From positions 62,001-126,000 of the forward strand of contig JAAZYX010000003.1 of the NCBI GenBank assembly GCA_014239435.1: DNA of 64,000 nucleotides, written 5' to 3'. Below are positions 17,566-27,963 of the stretch, piece after piece (the stretch's first letter is position 1; every line of letters starts with the position of its first letter). The notes below the pieces were generated by a model, which ran no database searches, was not told the origin of the DNA, and saw nothing but the letters and a program-made list of their open reading frames with translations. Both the position numbers and the translations under genes were made by a program. The DNA comes from Fidelibacterota bacterium (lineage in GTDB: Bacteria; Fidelibacterota; Marinisomatia; Marinisomatales; TCS55).

Positions 17566-20500
17566 TTAACGGACCAGAAGCATTTTCTTGTGCGCAATAA
17601 AGTCACCCGCTAAGACCCTATAAAAATACACACCCGAAGCTACCTGTTCACCGGCGTCATTCCGGCCATTCCAGTTAACAACATGCATTCCCGGCCGGTA
17701 AGATGTGTTTTTCAGTAAGACCCGAACGCGCCTGCCAAGTACGTCATAAATAACCAAAGTTACATCTTCCTGTCCGCCAATTTCAAAGCGGATACGTGTT
17801 TCCGGGTTGAACGGGTTCGGATAATTCTGATGCAGTTCATACTTAAACGGGGTTCCCACAAAGTCAGGATCATTCCCCAGCATTTCGCCAAAATCATCCA
17901 TGGTTCTTATCTGCAATTTGTAAGTCCCGAAGCTGAAATTGATTATACCCGAAACAGTTTCAAGAGAATCGCCCACAGACAACCCAGTTAAATAGTTATC
18001 TGCATCAGCATCTGCCCAGTCATCATCAATAAGGCAGGTGTTTCCATTGGCATCCTGAACGGTCCAGTCATAGGAATTCACAGCGCTTACTATTACGTTG
18101 GAAAGCTCAACCTGAACACCTTCATAGGATTCTACTTCATCACCTTCATCCTCATTTAAATCAGCCGGTCCGACAGAAATAGCATCAACTTCATGACCAC
18201 CGCTATGGATAGTGAAGGAATCGAGATCCATTAGTTTTGTCAGATTATCCCATTTAAAATGCCAATCATCGTCGTATTCTTCCACCATTCCAGTGATTGT
18301 AACAGAGTCTCCAAGGGTAAATGCGGAATCCGATTCAAAGAAGATGCCTCCCCACTGATCTTCAACATCCTGAATAGCATACAATCCAGAGCTGCTGGAT
18401 GAATCCATTGTAACAATTCCGGTAAGCGAAACTGTACAGCCATACAGCGGAGAATCGCCGGACTCCCACGGAGTGTACTGCACATCCATAATGGAATAAT
18501 CGCCATCCTTTGTTGGATACCGGAAATTCTCGACCGCAGGATCATACGGTGAATAGGATGTATCCACGCCAGACTGGCCGACGCCATCATCAATCGCCTC
18601 GATATAATAATCCACATCGGCACCTTCCGTCCCCGTTGATGGAATTGTTCCTGAATAGGATGTACCACTCGCCGTCATTGCAACTGATGTATAGGTTCCG
18701 CCATCAACACTGTAGAAAAGTGTAGCACTTGAAACAGTTGAATTATCCGAGATATCTGCTGTTACAGTTACATCATCGGTTGTACCCGGGGCACAAGGCG
18801 TCCGTGTTTCCGATGTAATATTTGGAGGCCCAGAACCTATAATAATATCAGTGCCGTACAATGGCTCCAACTTATAGGTCGTGGAATCACTGTAGTTTCC
18901 ATAATGGTGATAGGCCCATCCACGGATGGTGTCAATCAAGGTTCCAACCGGTGGTGTTCCTTCCGATGCAATCCAAGTTTGAACACTGTCTGAGTCATCA
19001 TCGACCCATAATAATCCCGATCCGTCATCGATGCCGAATATTTCATATTGAGAGGCCGGATCTGAAACGGTGGCATCCTCTATATATACCATAACCGTTC
19101 CCCACTTCTCCCCTGTAGCAGGAAGACGCAAGTCTCCTGTAGTTACAGTCCCGCCTTCGGGCAGGTCATTCCCTGCGGAAATAATATCCACAACTCCGCC
19201 GCTCCAAAGTTCTGTCATATTGGATCCGCCTGTTGTGTATTCACCAATTCTTCCGGTCATTTCGATCATATCACCCTCAAAGAGGACAGGAAATGTACTC
19301 GAATCCGGATCGTAGGACATGATAGCACTCCATGGTCCACCGTTTTCATCAGCGAAAAGAAACTTAATACCACTACCGGCGTAACTGAGGCCGGTTGGCA
19401 TCGTGACAATTCCGGTCACGGTATAGGCGTCTCCCACACCGGCTTCTGCATTATCGCCTCCGATGGAAACATAGGATGTATCCGATTCTTCATCATCCGG
19501 AGCTTTAAGCAAATCGCTATACAAAACTTGCTGAATGCGCTGAATCCGAATATTTCCTTCACCTTCGACAACATCCCGAGCTAGCCGCGGCTGTATCTTG
19601 TGGTTGCTGTAGGCATATTCAAGAACACCTACAACCGCATCAAGCGAATCTCCAGAATTGGGCCAGAAATAGTAGTCCCAGATATCATCCACGCGTGCCG
19701 AATCCGATCCGTCAGTTACGGACCATTCACCGTACCCAAGACTGTCATCAGCAACCGTTACATCTGCAATCATCACAAGGCATCCCTCGTAATCTTCGGC
19801 CAATGATCCGCCTGTCTTCACTTCTCCGGGTGTTACGGTATCCGGAGTGATCATATTGTCTGCAGGTCCGTGAATCTTGAAGGAAGATACACTTTCAATC
19901 ACAGTCATATTATAATTTTCATCCACTGTACCAGTTACGGTAACACTGTCACCTTCAGCCACGGAGTTTGAAGTCCCGGTAGCTGTTACGAAATCAAATG
20001 CATCCCAGCCACCATATTCATAGACCAAGATTCCATTCCAAGGCCCCGCGCTGTCCTGTACATAGATGTACCGCTCATTATAACTGCCCCAAAATTCAGC
20101 AGTTACCACTCCGCTGATGGTGAGCACGCTGTCTTCCAAGGGCGAATCGCCGGAGGAAGAATCCGTGTACTGGATATCATAAATAGCGGTAATGGTTTCT
20201 GATGTCACAAAAGTGACCGAAAAAGTGTCAGACATTGCCGAATTTCCATGAACATCTAAAAGCGTTATAAGAAAATCAACGGTATCACCTTCGGACTGGC
20301 CGATGATTGCGCCCGTGTAGGTGGAATCGCTGTTTTCTGTAAGACCAATCATTGCATATGGTGGATCGAGAGAAGTAGCTAAACTGCAAACAAGACCGGC
20401 TTGATCATCATAGGCTGTAACGGTAACTGCTACATCTTCGCCCGGCTGAGGAAACGTCGGTGTAAAAGAAACTGAAACAAGGGTCGGGCCGACATCGGTT

Positions 20501-22005
20501 GTAATGAGATCGGTCAAACTTCTTGGCATAACCTCATATTCACCATAGCCGTAATCCACTACACCAATGAGTTCAGAGAAAAAATCGCCTACAGCGATGC
20601 CGCCCAGGTCATCATCCGGATCGACAAAATCGTCTTCAATTTCCACAGCTCCGGAACCGTCATCCACAAACCACTGGCCATATTGGTCAGCCGCTGCCGT
20701 AACGGTAACATTGGATAGCTTGACCAAAACACCTTCGTATGGTTCACCGCCGGAAGAGCAGCCGCCGCTTAGCTCTCCGGTCGTAACTGAGACCGGGTCA
20801 AACGAACGATCCGAAGAAGAATCAATTTGAAATGAGGAAACAGTCATCAATTCAGTCAAACCATAATATTCAGCCACTAATGCAGTAACAGTCACAGAGT
20901 CTCCTTCAGAAGGATCAACAGATGAATCATAAACATAGACTCCCGACCAAGCAGAATCGCCGTCCTGAATCCAAAATTTCCCACTTTTCGCTGCAGTAAC
21001 AATTCCCGACACCGTGACGGTACTGTCATCAAAAGCTGAAGGATAACAATCATTCCCAGACGAATCCGGATCGGTTGCTATTTGAATATCGTATATCGAG
21101 GTAACACTCGGCGTAGCTGCCACGGTGAACGTAACAGTGTCTGCCACATGTGTGCTCAAATTTGCGTGACTGTCATCCACGAGCCATACAATGACCGTAT
21201 GTGAACTTTCGGATAAACCTGTCAGTGCAATGTCATCTGCTGTGTAAACCATCACGGTTGAGCCGCCATCCACTGCATAATGAACATGACCGTCTCCACC
21301 CGAAGTTGCTACCGTAAAATTAGACACTGTAAAAGAAACATTTACATCAGGCGAATAAGTTGTTGAGCCATCTGTTGGACTTGTAATTGCAAGTTCAGGA
21401 TCATTTATCTCAAGTTCTGTGTGGGGATGCGAGCCAAGATAGGTCCAAGTGTTCTGATCTAAAACAATCCATTCAGAATCGTCCGCATTGGTTCCTGCTG
21501 ACGCAGACCAATCTGTATTCCCAGAGGTTACAGTCGACTTCCGGACAAGTGTATGATCTTTTGTCGCATCAGCTTCACCAGCAACTTCCCAGCCAGCTCC
21601 TGGATCGGCACCATCTACTCCAATGACGTCAATGATTGACCCGTTCTTTAGTAGTGCAATACCATCATCTCCATTATGGTGAACAGGGCTTTCATATGCC
21701 ATTGAGTCGTCCGCTTCTGAAAGAATAATAGAATCTGCCGCATCGGCTGCCATAACATAAACATCGCCGGAAACTAAGGTTCCTGAGAGGGTAACATCTC
21801 TATCGCCACCATCACCCCAGGCAGTACCATTGTTGGTGCCCTGAATAGAATAGAGTGAAAGATCCACATCAGCACCTGTGCCATTGTAGACTTCGACATA
21901 TTTATTACTGCTACTTCCTTCTGCGTATTCTGAGAAGAACAAATCTGTTGCTTGTCCCATTACAAAAGTAACTAGCAGTGTTGGAATTAATACCAATCGT
22001 TTCAT
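17566..22005 (-). CDS. Secreted multidomain protein: lamin-tail, four YhcR-like OB folds, T9SS sorting domain
   Basis: 1479 residues from the ATG at 22003-22005. Another ATG two codons earlier touches the AAGGAG ribosome site at 22012-22017 and is too close. Signal peptide ends VMG|Q. Domains in order (rough): lamin-tail (LTD) 20-200 (LFFSEYAEGSSSNKYVEVYN); Ig-like 205-297; OB-fold of the YhcR/ExeM type 300-500 (DSTVTVSGIVTAAKSGKFWI, then VAEYYGLTEL); Ig-like 500-600; OB 600-805; OB 805-1040; Ig-like 1045-1150; OB 1165-1380; C-terminal FlgD-like sorting domain from 1390 (HQNYPNPFNPETRIRFEI, then GVYFYRVLAGDF). No nuclease catalytic domain is present, though LTD-OB modules usually accompany secreted nucleases. 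It is very acidic (Asp, Ser, Thr rich), as expected of an extracellular protein. Confidence 0.82.
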   Translation of the reverse strand: MKRLVLIPTLLVTFVMGQATDLFFSEYAEGSSSNKYVEVYNGTGADVDLSLYSIQGTNNGTAWGDGGDRDVTLSGTLVSGDVYVMAADAADSIILSEADDSMAYESPVHHNGDDGIALLKNGSIIDVIGVDGADPGAGWEVAGEADATKDHTLVRKSTVTSGNTDWSASAGTNADDSEWIVLDQNTWTYLGSHPHTELEINDPELAITSPTDGSTTYSPDVNVSFTVSNFTVATSGGDGHVHYAVDGGSTVMVYTADDIALTGLSESSHTVIVWLVDDSHANLSTHVADTVTFTVAATPSVTSIYDIQIATDPDSSGNDCYPSAFDDSTVTVSGIVTAAKSGKFWIQDGDSAWSGVYVYDSSVDPSEGDSVTVTALVAEYYGLTELMTVSSFQIDSSSDRSFDPVSVTTGELSGGCSSGGEPYEGVLVKLSNVTVTAAADQYGQWFVDDGSGAVEIEDDFVDPDDDLGGIAVGDFFSELIGVVDYGYGEYEVMPRSLTDLITTDVGPTLVSVSFTPTFPQPGEDVAVTVTAYDDQAGLVCSLATSLDPPYAMIGLTENSDSTYTGAIIGQSEGDTVDFLITLLDVHGNSAMSDTFSVTFVTSETITAIYDIQYTDSSSGDSPLEDSVLTISGVVTAEFWGSYNERYIYVQDSAGPWNGILVYEYGGWDAFDFVTATGTSNSVAEGDSVTVTGTVDENYNMTVIESVSSFKIHGPADNMITPDTVTPGEVKTGGSLAEDYEGCLVMIADVTVADDSLGYGEWSVTDGSDSARVDDIWDYYFWPNSGDSLDAVVGVLEYAYSNHKIQPRLARDVVEGEGNIRIQRIQQVLYSDLLKAPDDEESDTSYVSIGGDNAEAGVGDAYTVTGIVTMPTGLSYAGSGIKFLFADENGGPWSAIMSYDPDSSTFPVLFEGDMIEMTGRIGEYTTGGSNMTELWSGGVVDIISAGNDLPEGGTVTTGDLRLPATGEKWGTVMVYIEDATVSDPASQYEIFGIDDGSGLLWVDDDSDSVQTWIASEGTPPVGTLIDTIRGWAYHHYGNYSDSTTYKLEPLYGTDIIIGSGPPNITSETRTPCAPGTTDDVTVTADISDNSTVSSATLFYSVDGGTYTSVAMTASGTSYSGTIPSTGTEGADVDYYIEAIDDGVGQSGVDTSYSPYDPAVENFRYPTKDGDYSIMDVQYTPWESGDSPLYGCTVSLTGIVTMDSSSSSGLYAIQDVEDQWGGIFFESDSAFTLGDSVTITGMVEEYDDDWHFKWDNLTKLMDLDSFTIHSGGHEVDAISVGPADLNEDEGDEVESYEGVQVELSNVIVSAVNSYDWTVQDANGNTCLIDDDWADADADNYLTGLSVGDSLETVSGIINFSFGTYKLQIRTMDDFGEMLGNDPDFVGTPFKYELHQNYPNPFNPETRIRFEIGGQEDVTLVIYDVLGRRVRVLLKNTSYRPGMHVVNWNGRNDAGEQVASGVYFYRVLAGDFIAHKKMLLVR

Positions 22006-22011
22006 TTTCAT

Positions 22012-22017
22012 CTCCTT
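22012..22017 (-). promoter_or_regulatory. Ribosome binding site that decides the start of the 1479-residue gene
   Basis: AAGGAG on the - strand, with 6 bases to the ATG at 22003-22005 and 0 bases to the ATG at 22009-22011. The spacing favours the second ATG. Clear Shine-Dalgarno sites are rare in this window, so strong translation of this gene is likely. Confidence 0.7.
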
Positions 22018-22022
22018 GTTTA

Positions 22023-24233
22023 TTATTTAATAACCAGGAATTTCCCTTCCTTGGTTTCTCCAAATGATGAACTTCCGTCCACCAAATTCTTTACTGTAAA
22101 TAAATACAGGCCCGAAGCCACTGCCTGATCGTGTCGGGTTATTAAATCCCACGCGTGCTCTCCGCCTGCAAACAGAGGCGACCGCTGATCGTTGATATTC
22201 TGAATATCCGATCCGGAGTAGTCGTCATCGTGATCAATAATATCTACCAAGTCACCGGATAATGTAAAAATACGAATCTCTGCTTTTTCCGGTAAACCCT
22301 GGAACCAAAGCATGTGCGACCGGCTGCTGTATCCATCCCACTGTGCCTGCCCTTTGAATGGATTTGGATATACACTGGGATCCATCGTCCAATTTTCGTT
22401 TGAAGAAGACACTCCGGGATAAACATATTTCCTGTTTGAATACACCGAACTTTCAAGACTTTCGAGATTGGAATCAGGATCACCGCGGTCGTAGGCAGTT
22501 ACGGCATAATAATTCAGCCACCCGTTCTGGACGCCGGTATTTACAAATTTATAATGGTAATACCTTCCACTCACTTCAATGCTGTCCTGATTCCCTTCGT
22601 TATCTAAAATCTGTACTGCATCAAAACCGGTATTATATCCAATCGTTTCGGATTCTGTATCATCTCGGTCAAATTCACCCAAAAGAGAAAATTCTTCATC
22701 GCTTCCTGATGTTTTCCGCGCGCCCCACACTTTATATCCTTCAAAATCCTGTTCCCGGCTTATGGGATCGACAAAATCTTCCGCATTGTTTTGCCAGTAC
22801 ACAGTGACTTCCTGATCTTCAACCACAACAGCCATATTGGGAACCGGAGGAGGCGCCGGCAACACATACCGATCGATAATACCGTCGTCGTCTAAATCTT
22901 CGCCGTCATCTAATATATTGTTTCTATTGATATCTTCTCCATCAAATGCTTTTTGCGCCCAATCATGATTGATATGAAGATTGGCTCTCCGGGATGAACA
23001 GTCTTCGTCCGAATTTTCTCCGCAACCGGTGCCATCCCAAAGTCCGCACACCAAAGCGAATGCAACCGTGCAGGATTCTCCCGGACCCAAACTCCATGTA
23101 GACGAATCCACACTGGATGGTTCGCTACCAAACGGTCCGGCGCTCAAAAGATAAATCCAGCTGTTAGCGATCGCCGGATATCCATCATCTGTATAATTCG
23201 GCGGTCCCGGTCCGAGTGCAGCAGAGGAGGACATTTTTGCATATCTTTCTTCATCGGTGATTGGCATACTGAAATCAGGAAAGTCACTATTATTAGAATT
23301 TGTCCAAACCCACTGATTGTAATGCGTATCAATGTATGGCCTTGGAGTCGTACTCCCGAGCAGGGATACTCCAATATAAGACTGCGCCCAGCCGTCGTCG
23401 CCGTCTTTATCATACTGGTAGCCAATGTCTCTTTCGTATCCAGCAGCATCACTTGTATTATCAAATCCGTCCAAATTGTCATACCATGTAAACCCGCCGC
23501 CGGGCTCATATTTGTTCGTATAATTCATATTGGCGACTGATGCATCCATCCAAAAACCGGCGTACAGATCATCGATAGTTTCAGTAGAGGAATTTTTAAT
23601 GGTGTAATTCAAAATGACAAAAGCGTCGGCAAACGTATAGTTCCATGCGTAGGATTCTAAATGGACATCAATCCCGAGCGGCGGACGGGCGTTAGGATAT
23701 TCAGCAGTAGGATCATGGTGGTTAGGGATTCCGTTTCCATCCGCTGTATTAACGCCATAATCTTTGAAATCAATTAAAAAATCCTGATGGGAAACAGCAT
23801 AAGGCGAATAATACCGCGCCATGGAATCATCTGCTGTGGATGCGATGGAAGATCGGATATCTATTCCAGATTGCTCAAACAATTCAAATCCTTCCTGACC
23901 CGATTCAAATACACCGTCAACAATTGCGGTGGACACTCGTTTTTCACCATCAACTTTGCCGCCAATCCAAATGCCGGCATACGAAAAATGTTCAATCTGT
24001 TCCCGTAAAATTTCTGTATGCTGCTTATACTGGCAGGATGGAAGAATTTTATTATCCTGTTTATTCCATCCGTTTCCGAGAATACCAAAATTGGTAACGG
24101 TCAGACCTAATTGACTAACAGAGGTGTATTGATCGGTTACCGCAACCTGTGCAAACAGGATTGATGTTAGGAGCACTGCTGTCCCAATTAGAGACACCGA
24201 GGCTACGGATCGATGGTCTTTCCTCTGTAACAT
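22023..24233 (-). CDS. Large secreted protein with T9SS-type sorting domain
   Basis: 736 residues. A long N-terminus with a hydrophobic segment ends LFA|Q near residue 29. The body has no enzyme motif that I recognise; it contains calcium-site-like acidic runs (DINRNNILDDGEDLDDDGI, resembling dockerin/thrombospondin type-3 loops), a fibronectin-like region near residue 475 (PPPVPNMAVVVEDQEVTVYW) and a C-terminal domain from about 635 with VYPNPFKGQAQWDGYSSR and ASGLYLFTVKNLV, the usual layout of the FlgD-like sorting tail. It is probably exported through the T9SS and surface bound or released. It is first in the cluster after a 113-base gap; the gap has no clear promoter or hairpin. Confidence 0.72.
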   Translation of the reverse strand: MLQRKDHRSVASVSLIGTAVLLTSILFAQVAVTDQYTSVSQLGLTVTNFGILGNGWNKQDNKILPSCQYKQHTEILREQIEHFSYAGIWIGGKVDGEKRVSTAIVDGVFESGQEGFELFEQSGIDIRSSIASTADDSMARYYSPYAVSHQDFLIDFKDYGVNTADGNGIPNHHDPTAEYPNARPPLGIDVHLESYAWNYTFADAFVILNYTIKNSSTETIDDLYAGFWMDASVANMNYTNKYEPGGGFTWYDNLDGFDNTSDAAGYERDIGYQYDKDGDDGWAQSYIGVSLLGSTTPRPYIDTHYNQWVWTNSNNSDFPDFSMPITDEERYAKMSSSAALGPGPPNYTDDGYPAIANSWIYLLSAGPFGSEPSSVDSSTWSLGPGESCTVAFALVCGLWDGTGCGENSDEDCSSRRANLHINHDWAQKAFDGEDINRNNILDDGEDLDDDGIIDRYVLPAPPPVPNMAVVVEDQEVTVYWQNNAEDFVDPISREQDFEGYKVWGARKTSGSDEEFSLLGEFDRDDTESETIGYNTGFDAVQILDNEGNQDSIEVSGRYYHYKFVNTGVQNGWLNYYAVTAYDRGDPDSNLESLESSVYSNRKYVYPGVSSSNENWTMDPSVYPNPFKGQAQWDGYSSRSHMLWFQGLPEKAEIRIFTLSGDLVDIIDHDDDYSGSDIQNINDQRSPLFAGGEHAWDLITRHDQAVASGLYLFTVKNLVDGSSSFGETKEGKFLVIK

Positions 24234-24346
24234 GTAATAGATGTAGATGAGGCGCCAGCCTCTTTGATAACCTCTGGATCGTGGTCGCTCAAGTTAGTAA
24301 GCGTCTGCAAATAAGTCAATAAAAGTCGGGCTCTTTTTTGATTTAA

Positions 24347-26137
24347 TTACTTTAGCAATATTGCTTTTTGGGTTTGTACGAATTCGACTGATTTTAAAGT
24401 AACAACGTACAACCCGCTAGGATATTGAGACGCATTCCATTGAATCTTGTGCTGGCCGGGATTTATTATTCCTTCCGCAAGCGTTTCCACCAGACGGCCG
24501 GTAATATCATAAATGTTCAATTGTAGGGGATGCATTATTGCTTCCCCTACACCAATATCAAACCGGATTGTGGTAATCGGATTAAATGGATTTGGATACG
24601 TCGGATACAACTGAAACATCTTTGGAATAATTTCTTGTGCGGCAATAGACATTAAAGTTGAATCATTCCATGCTTTTCCGGGTGAGCCATAGTCTCCGTC
24701 TCCAAAGGGAGTTGTTGAAACAGACCAATTGTTCGATACACTGTTGTCAGCCGTCATATCCGAAAGATACATGGATGCGCCGCTGCTGAAAGGGAATGCA
24801 GTTGAGTATGCCACCTGATCCACAATATTCTGATCAGTGTCCACAAGGACAACTTCATCGGTAGAATTCCCGAGTGTAAAGCCGGAATATTCATAATCAG
24901 CGGTAAATCCGCCATTAGTAGTCGAATCATCGTTCCTTCCAAAAACAAGATATCCGCCTGCCGGAATTGTGAGTGAATCAGTTACGGAAATTGTATGCGT
25001 GTCGCTTCCATTATCCTTGATCACCCACCCGTTCAAATCCAGTTCAGCTGAATCGGCGTTATACACCTCAAACCATTCACCGTAGCTGTCCGAAACGGCG
25101 CTCGGGTTTGGCATCACTTCAGAAATGACGATCCCTGCACCGGCACCTTCCCCGGGAGGAAAACTGAATGATGCCATAACGGGAATATGATCAGACGCAT
25201 AGTACAATGCGTCAGCCACAACCGCGCCTACAGCAGTATTAGTAGGACTGTCATTAATACTGTCATTGTAATGCAGGCCGTCGTTCCCGTACGCAATATA
25301 GGACCCTTCCACATACGTCATATCGTAGGTTTCATTCATCACTTGTGTGGAAGCAAGAATGAAATCAAATCTATCATCCATCCCGCCGGAAGAACCGCCA
25401 CCGAAACTGGTTTCTCTTGGGCATTGCGTATGAATGGATGCAAAGCTGCTGCTGTTGTGCCACGTTCCCGGACTATCTATGGGATCGTGAACCTGTCCGC
25501 TCGTATCCGAACCGGATTCAATCAATGTATTATATCCGGGTTCCTGATAGCTGCCGGAAGCATTACTGCTGTAAAAATTGAAATCGCCTGCTACTATAAA
25601 ATGACTCTCATTATCCAAACCGTTTAAATAAGTCCTGAGCGCCAATGCCTCCGCTGCCCTTTCAGTGTAATTGGATGATCCGGAACTCGCCTGAAAATGC
25701 AATCCGTACACGCGGAATTCCACACCGGACGGAGCATGTTTCATAACAAATTCTATCGCATCCCGATTGTAAGAACTTTGTTTTGTATTAACAGTACTTG
25801 TGCTCACAAAATCGAAATAATCGGTTTTGTAATAAAGTCCAACATCCTGAGTGGCAGTTTGATTGGTAAATGTGGCCACTGCCCACTCACCGGGTTCCAC
25901 TACATCCAAAACATTGGACAAAAATTGAGCTGAACCGCCATCCGATCCAATGATTTCTGAGGCAACAATCAGCTCAGGTTCTGCATCTGCAATAATTGTT
26001 CGAAAATACGAATCCCGGCCTGTGTCGCCGTCGTCTCCGTAATACAAAAGGTTGTATGCCATGAAACGATGCTCCCAGCCTTGTGCGCTTAAATGCAAAG
26101 ATAGTATTAGAAAAAATATAATGAATTTTTTAGTCAT
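24347..26137 (-). CDS. Secreted endonuclease/exonuclease/phosphatase-family protein with lamin-tail and T9SS sorting domain
   Basis: 596 residues. Signal peptide ends LSA|Q near 18. The EEP (DNase I-like) domain spans about 20-325 with the expected residues: the metal-binding Glu in VASEIIG, YGLHFQASSG, the GDFN motif (VAGDFNFYSS), DDRFDFILAS and the terminal SDH (ASDHIPVMAS). A lamin-tail domain follows at about 335-480 (VISEVMPNPSAVSDSYGEWF) and a sorting domain from about 505 (YPTYPNPFNPITTIRFDIG, then PSGLYVVTLKSVEF). All catalytic positions are kept, so it is probably an active extracellular nuclease or phosphodiesterase for scavenging phosphate or nucleotides. It overlaps the asparaginase gene by ATGA and ends the sprA operon. 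Confidence 0.85.
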   Translation of the reverse strand: MTKKFIIFFLILSLHLSAQGWEHRFMAYNLLYYGDDGDTGRDSYFRTIIADAEPELIVASEIIGSDGGSAQFLSNVLDVVEPGEWAVATFTNQTATQDVGLYYKTDYFDFVSTSTVNTKQSSYNRDAIEFVMKHAPSGVEFRVYGLHFQASSGSSNYTERAAEALALRTYLNGLDNESHFIVAGDFNFYSSNASGSYQEPGYNTLIESGSDTSGQVHDPIDSPGTWHNSSSFASIHTQCPRETSFGGGSSGGMDDRFDFILASTQVMNETYDMTYVEGSYIAYGNDGLHYNDSINDSPTNTAVGAVVADALYYASDHIPVMASFSFPPGEGAGAGIVISEVMPNPSAVSDSYGEWFEVYNADSAELDLNGWVIKDNGSDTHTISVTDSLTIPAGGYLVFGRNDDSTTNGGFTADYEYSGFTLGNSTDEVVLVDTDQNIVDQVAYSTAFPFSSGASMYLSDMTADNSVSNNWSVSTTPFGDGDYGSPGKAWNDSTLMSIAAQEIIPKMFQLYPTYPNPFNPITTIRFDIGVGEAIMHPLQLNIYDITGRLVETLAEGIINPGQHKIQWNASQYPSGLYVVTLKSVEFVQTQKAILLK

Positions 26138-27114
26138 AATTGAATTTCCGCAGTGATATCGCCAATTTCTATTTTACGATGATTTGAAAGTATGGAAACA
26201 GTATAACCGGACAACGCGTCCGATTCTTTTTTGGTTAATAAATTAAGGTGACTCAAAACTGCCATAGTCGCCACAGGAGCGGCTCGTTGGGTTCCATCCA
26301 AAACTTTTACGGCAATTCCAATGGTTTCACCATTTTCAGTTTGGATGCTTACACCACGAATAGCTTCTCCTCCAACCTTGGTAACAGCGCGGCCTTTCAT
26401 TGCCGTTATAAAATCCGTATCAAATCTTTTTTCTCCCGCAACAAGATGGGGATGGGCCGTCATTGCTTTGAACAAAGTGGCGAGGGATGGGTCGTTCCCA
26501 TCTGCCAATTGCTGAAATAGTCCGGCAATCGTTTTCAGTGACAGCATCGGCGCCGGTACGCTGCATCCGTCAATGCCCGTTGGGAAATCATTTAATCCCG
26601 TCAAATCGGTTAGTTTTTCAAATATTTTTTTCTGAACAGGATGTTCCTTATTTGTATATCCTTTATGATCCACTCCCAATTTGTTTGCGAGCGAAAGCAT
26701 TCCGGCGTGCTTCCCGCTACAGTTATTATTGAGAGCAGTCCATTCTATCCCATCCTTTAACAATTGGTATCGGGCATTTCGATCATATGGTGGATGCTTT
26801 CCGCATTCATAGGCAGATAAATCAAGTCCCAATTTATTCAGCATGGATTTTGCAGTCTGCACATGAATATCCTCACCATTATGAGATGAGCACATCAAAG
26901 CCAATTCTTCTTGCGAAAAACCGGCTGATTCTGGGGCACCCGCATCCAAAGCCGCAGAAGCCTGAAATGGTTTTAAGGACGATCGGATGAATGTGATATA
27001 ATCGGGATCTCCGGAAGAAAAAATGATTGCGCCTTTTGCATCCACGGCAACTGCGTAAGCAACATGAATACTTTCAGTATATCCGCCTCTTGATACTTTG
27101 CAGAGAATTCCCAT
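26134..27114 (-). CDS. Asparaginase, ReAII (PF06089) type
   Basis: 326 residues, cytosolic with no signal peptide. It belongs to the asparaginase family known from Rhizobium etli ReAII (class 3), unrelated to E. coli AnsA/AnsB. The family's key segments are present: SSLKPFQ (Ser/Lys pair) and the NNNCSGKHAGML segment with the Cys and Lys shown to bind zinc and catalyse in ReAII, plus DGCSVPAPML. It hydrolyses L-asparagine to aspartate and ammonia. It sits in the sprA operon, 9 bases after the deacetylase gene; a functional tie to secretion is not apparent and it may only be a passenger. Confidence 0.88.
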   Translation of the reverse strand: MGILCKVSRGGYTESIHVAYAVAVDAKGAIIFSSGDPDYITFIRSSLKPFQASAALDAGAPESAGFSQEELALMCSSHNGEDIHVQTAKSMLNKLGLDLSAYECGKHPPYDRNARYQLLKDGIEWTALNNNCSGKHAGMLSLANKLGVDHKGYTNKEHPVQKKIFEKLTDLTGLNDFPTGIDGCSVPAPMLSLKTIAGLFQQLADGNDPSLATLFKAMTAHPHLVAGEKRFDTDFITAMKGRAVTKVGGEAIRGVSIQTENGETIGIAVKVLDGTQRAAPVATMAVLSHLNLLTKKESDALSGYTVSILSNHRKIEIGDITAEIQL

Positions 27115-27123
27115 TGCTCTTCT

Positions 27124-27960
27124 TTAGTATGCTGCTTCCGATGCGAAAACTAAGTCGAATCCGTCCGCTTTAAGTTTGGGAATTATCTCTTCCAAAACGG
27201 AAAGAGTATTGGCTTTCGCATGTCCAATCCCGACTGCCAATCCCATAGTTTCAGCCTTTTGAATAAGTTCTTCCAATTGAATTTTTATCATGTCAACATC
27301 ATCCTGATTATCCAAAAATACGTGTCGTCGATTCGTGGGAACGCCATTATTCCGCATCGTCATTTCCGCCACGGTTTCGGTTGTAGTCCTGCTATCGATA
27401 AAATATTTTCCATTTTGTTTCAAAATGGATGCCAAAATTCCCATCAACCGTTTGTCTTCGCTGGCTTTTGAGCCTTGATGATTATTCATTCCAATAGCCT
27501 CTGGCAAATGAGACAACACTGTATTGATTCTTAATTCTAATTCCGCGCTAGTCATGTTTGTTTCAAGAATATACTCTCTTTCACCCTTTGTTTTAAAGCG
27601 GCTCTCCATCGGCATATGAATGATGACTTCATACCCTTTTTGCTTTGCCTTGGATGAAAATGAGCGGCTGTGTTCGTGCCCGGGAATTACGGCGTACGTT
27701 AAGGCTGCATCCAGTTGAAGAAATTTTTCTGAAACGGAATCATTTCGATACCCAAAATCATCAATAATAATGGCAATGGTACCTCGAGAGGATGGCACCA
27801 CAACAGGTGTATCATTTTCAATTTCAGTTTCCTCCGTTACTATTGCAGGACTTCGATTGGCGAGTTCCCGAAGTGTCAATACCTGGCTTATTCCAAGTGC
27901 CAATACAATCACCGCCAAGATATAAATGATTCTTTTTTGATTATCCGAGGTTTGGCTCAT
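27124..27960 (-). CDS. Divergent polysaccharide deacetylase family protein (YibQ-like)
   Basis: 278 residues with an N-terminal membrane anchor at about 10-30 (IIYILAVIVLALGISQVL), then the DUF610/PF04748 domain: TIAIIIDDFGYRNDS, YEVIIHMPMES, MNNHQGSKAS, YFIDSRTTTE and VGIGHAKANTLSVL. These match the divergent NodB-like barrel with the Asp and His positions kept. Relatives lie next to murein-hydrolase activator (EnvC) genes in Proteobacteria; here the neighbours are PorQ-like barrel and asparaginase genes. The substrate is unknown, probably a periplasmic glycan. Confidence 0.85.
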   Translation of the reverse strand: MSQTSDNQKRIIYILAVIVLALGISQVLTLRELANRSPAIVTEETEIENDTPVVVPSSRGTIAIIIDDFGYRNDSVSEKFLQLDAALTYAVIPGHEHSRSFSSKAKQKGYEVIIHMPMESRFKTKGEREYILETNMTSAELELRINTVLSHLPEAIGMNNHQGSKASEDKRLMGILASILKQNGKYFIDSRTTTETVAEMTMRNNGVPTNRRHVFLDNQDDVDMIKIQLEELIQKAETMGLAVGIGHAKANTLSVLEEIIPKLKADGFDLVFASEAAY

Positions 27961-27963
27961 GGT

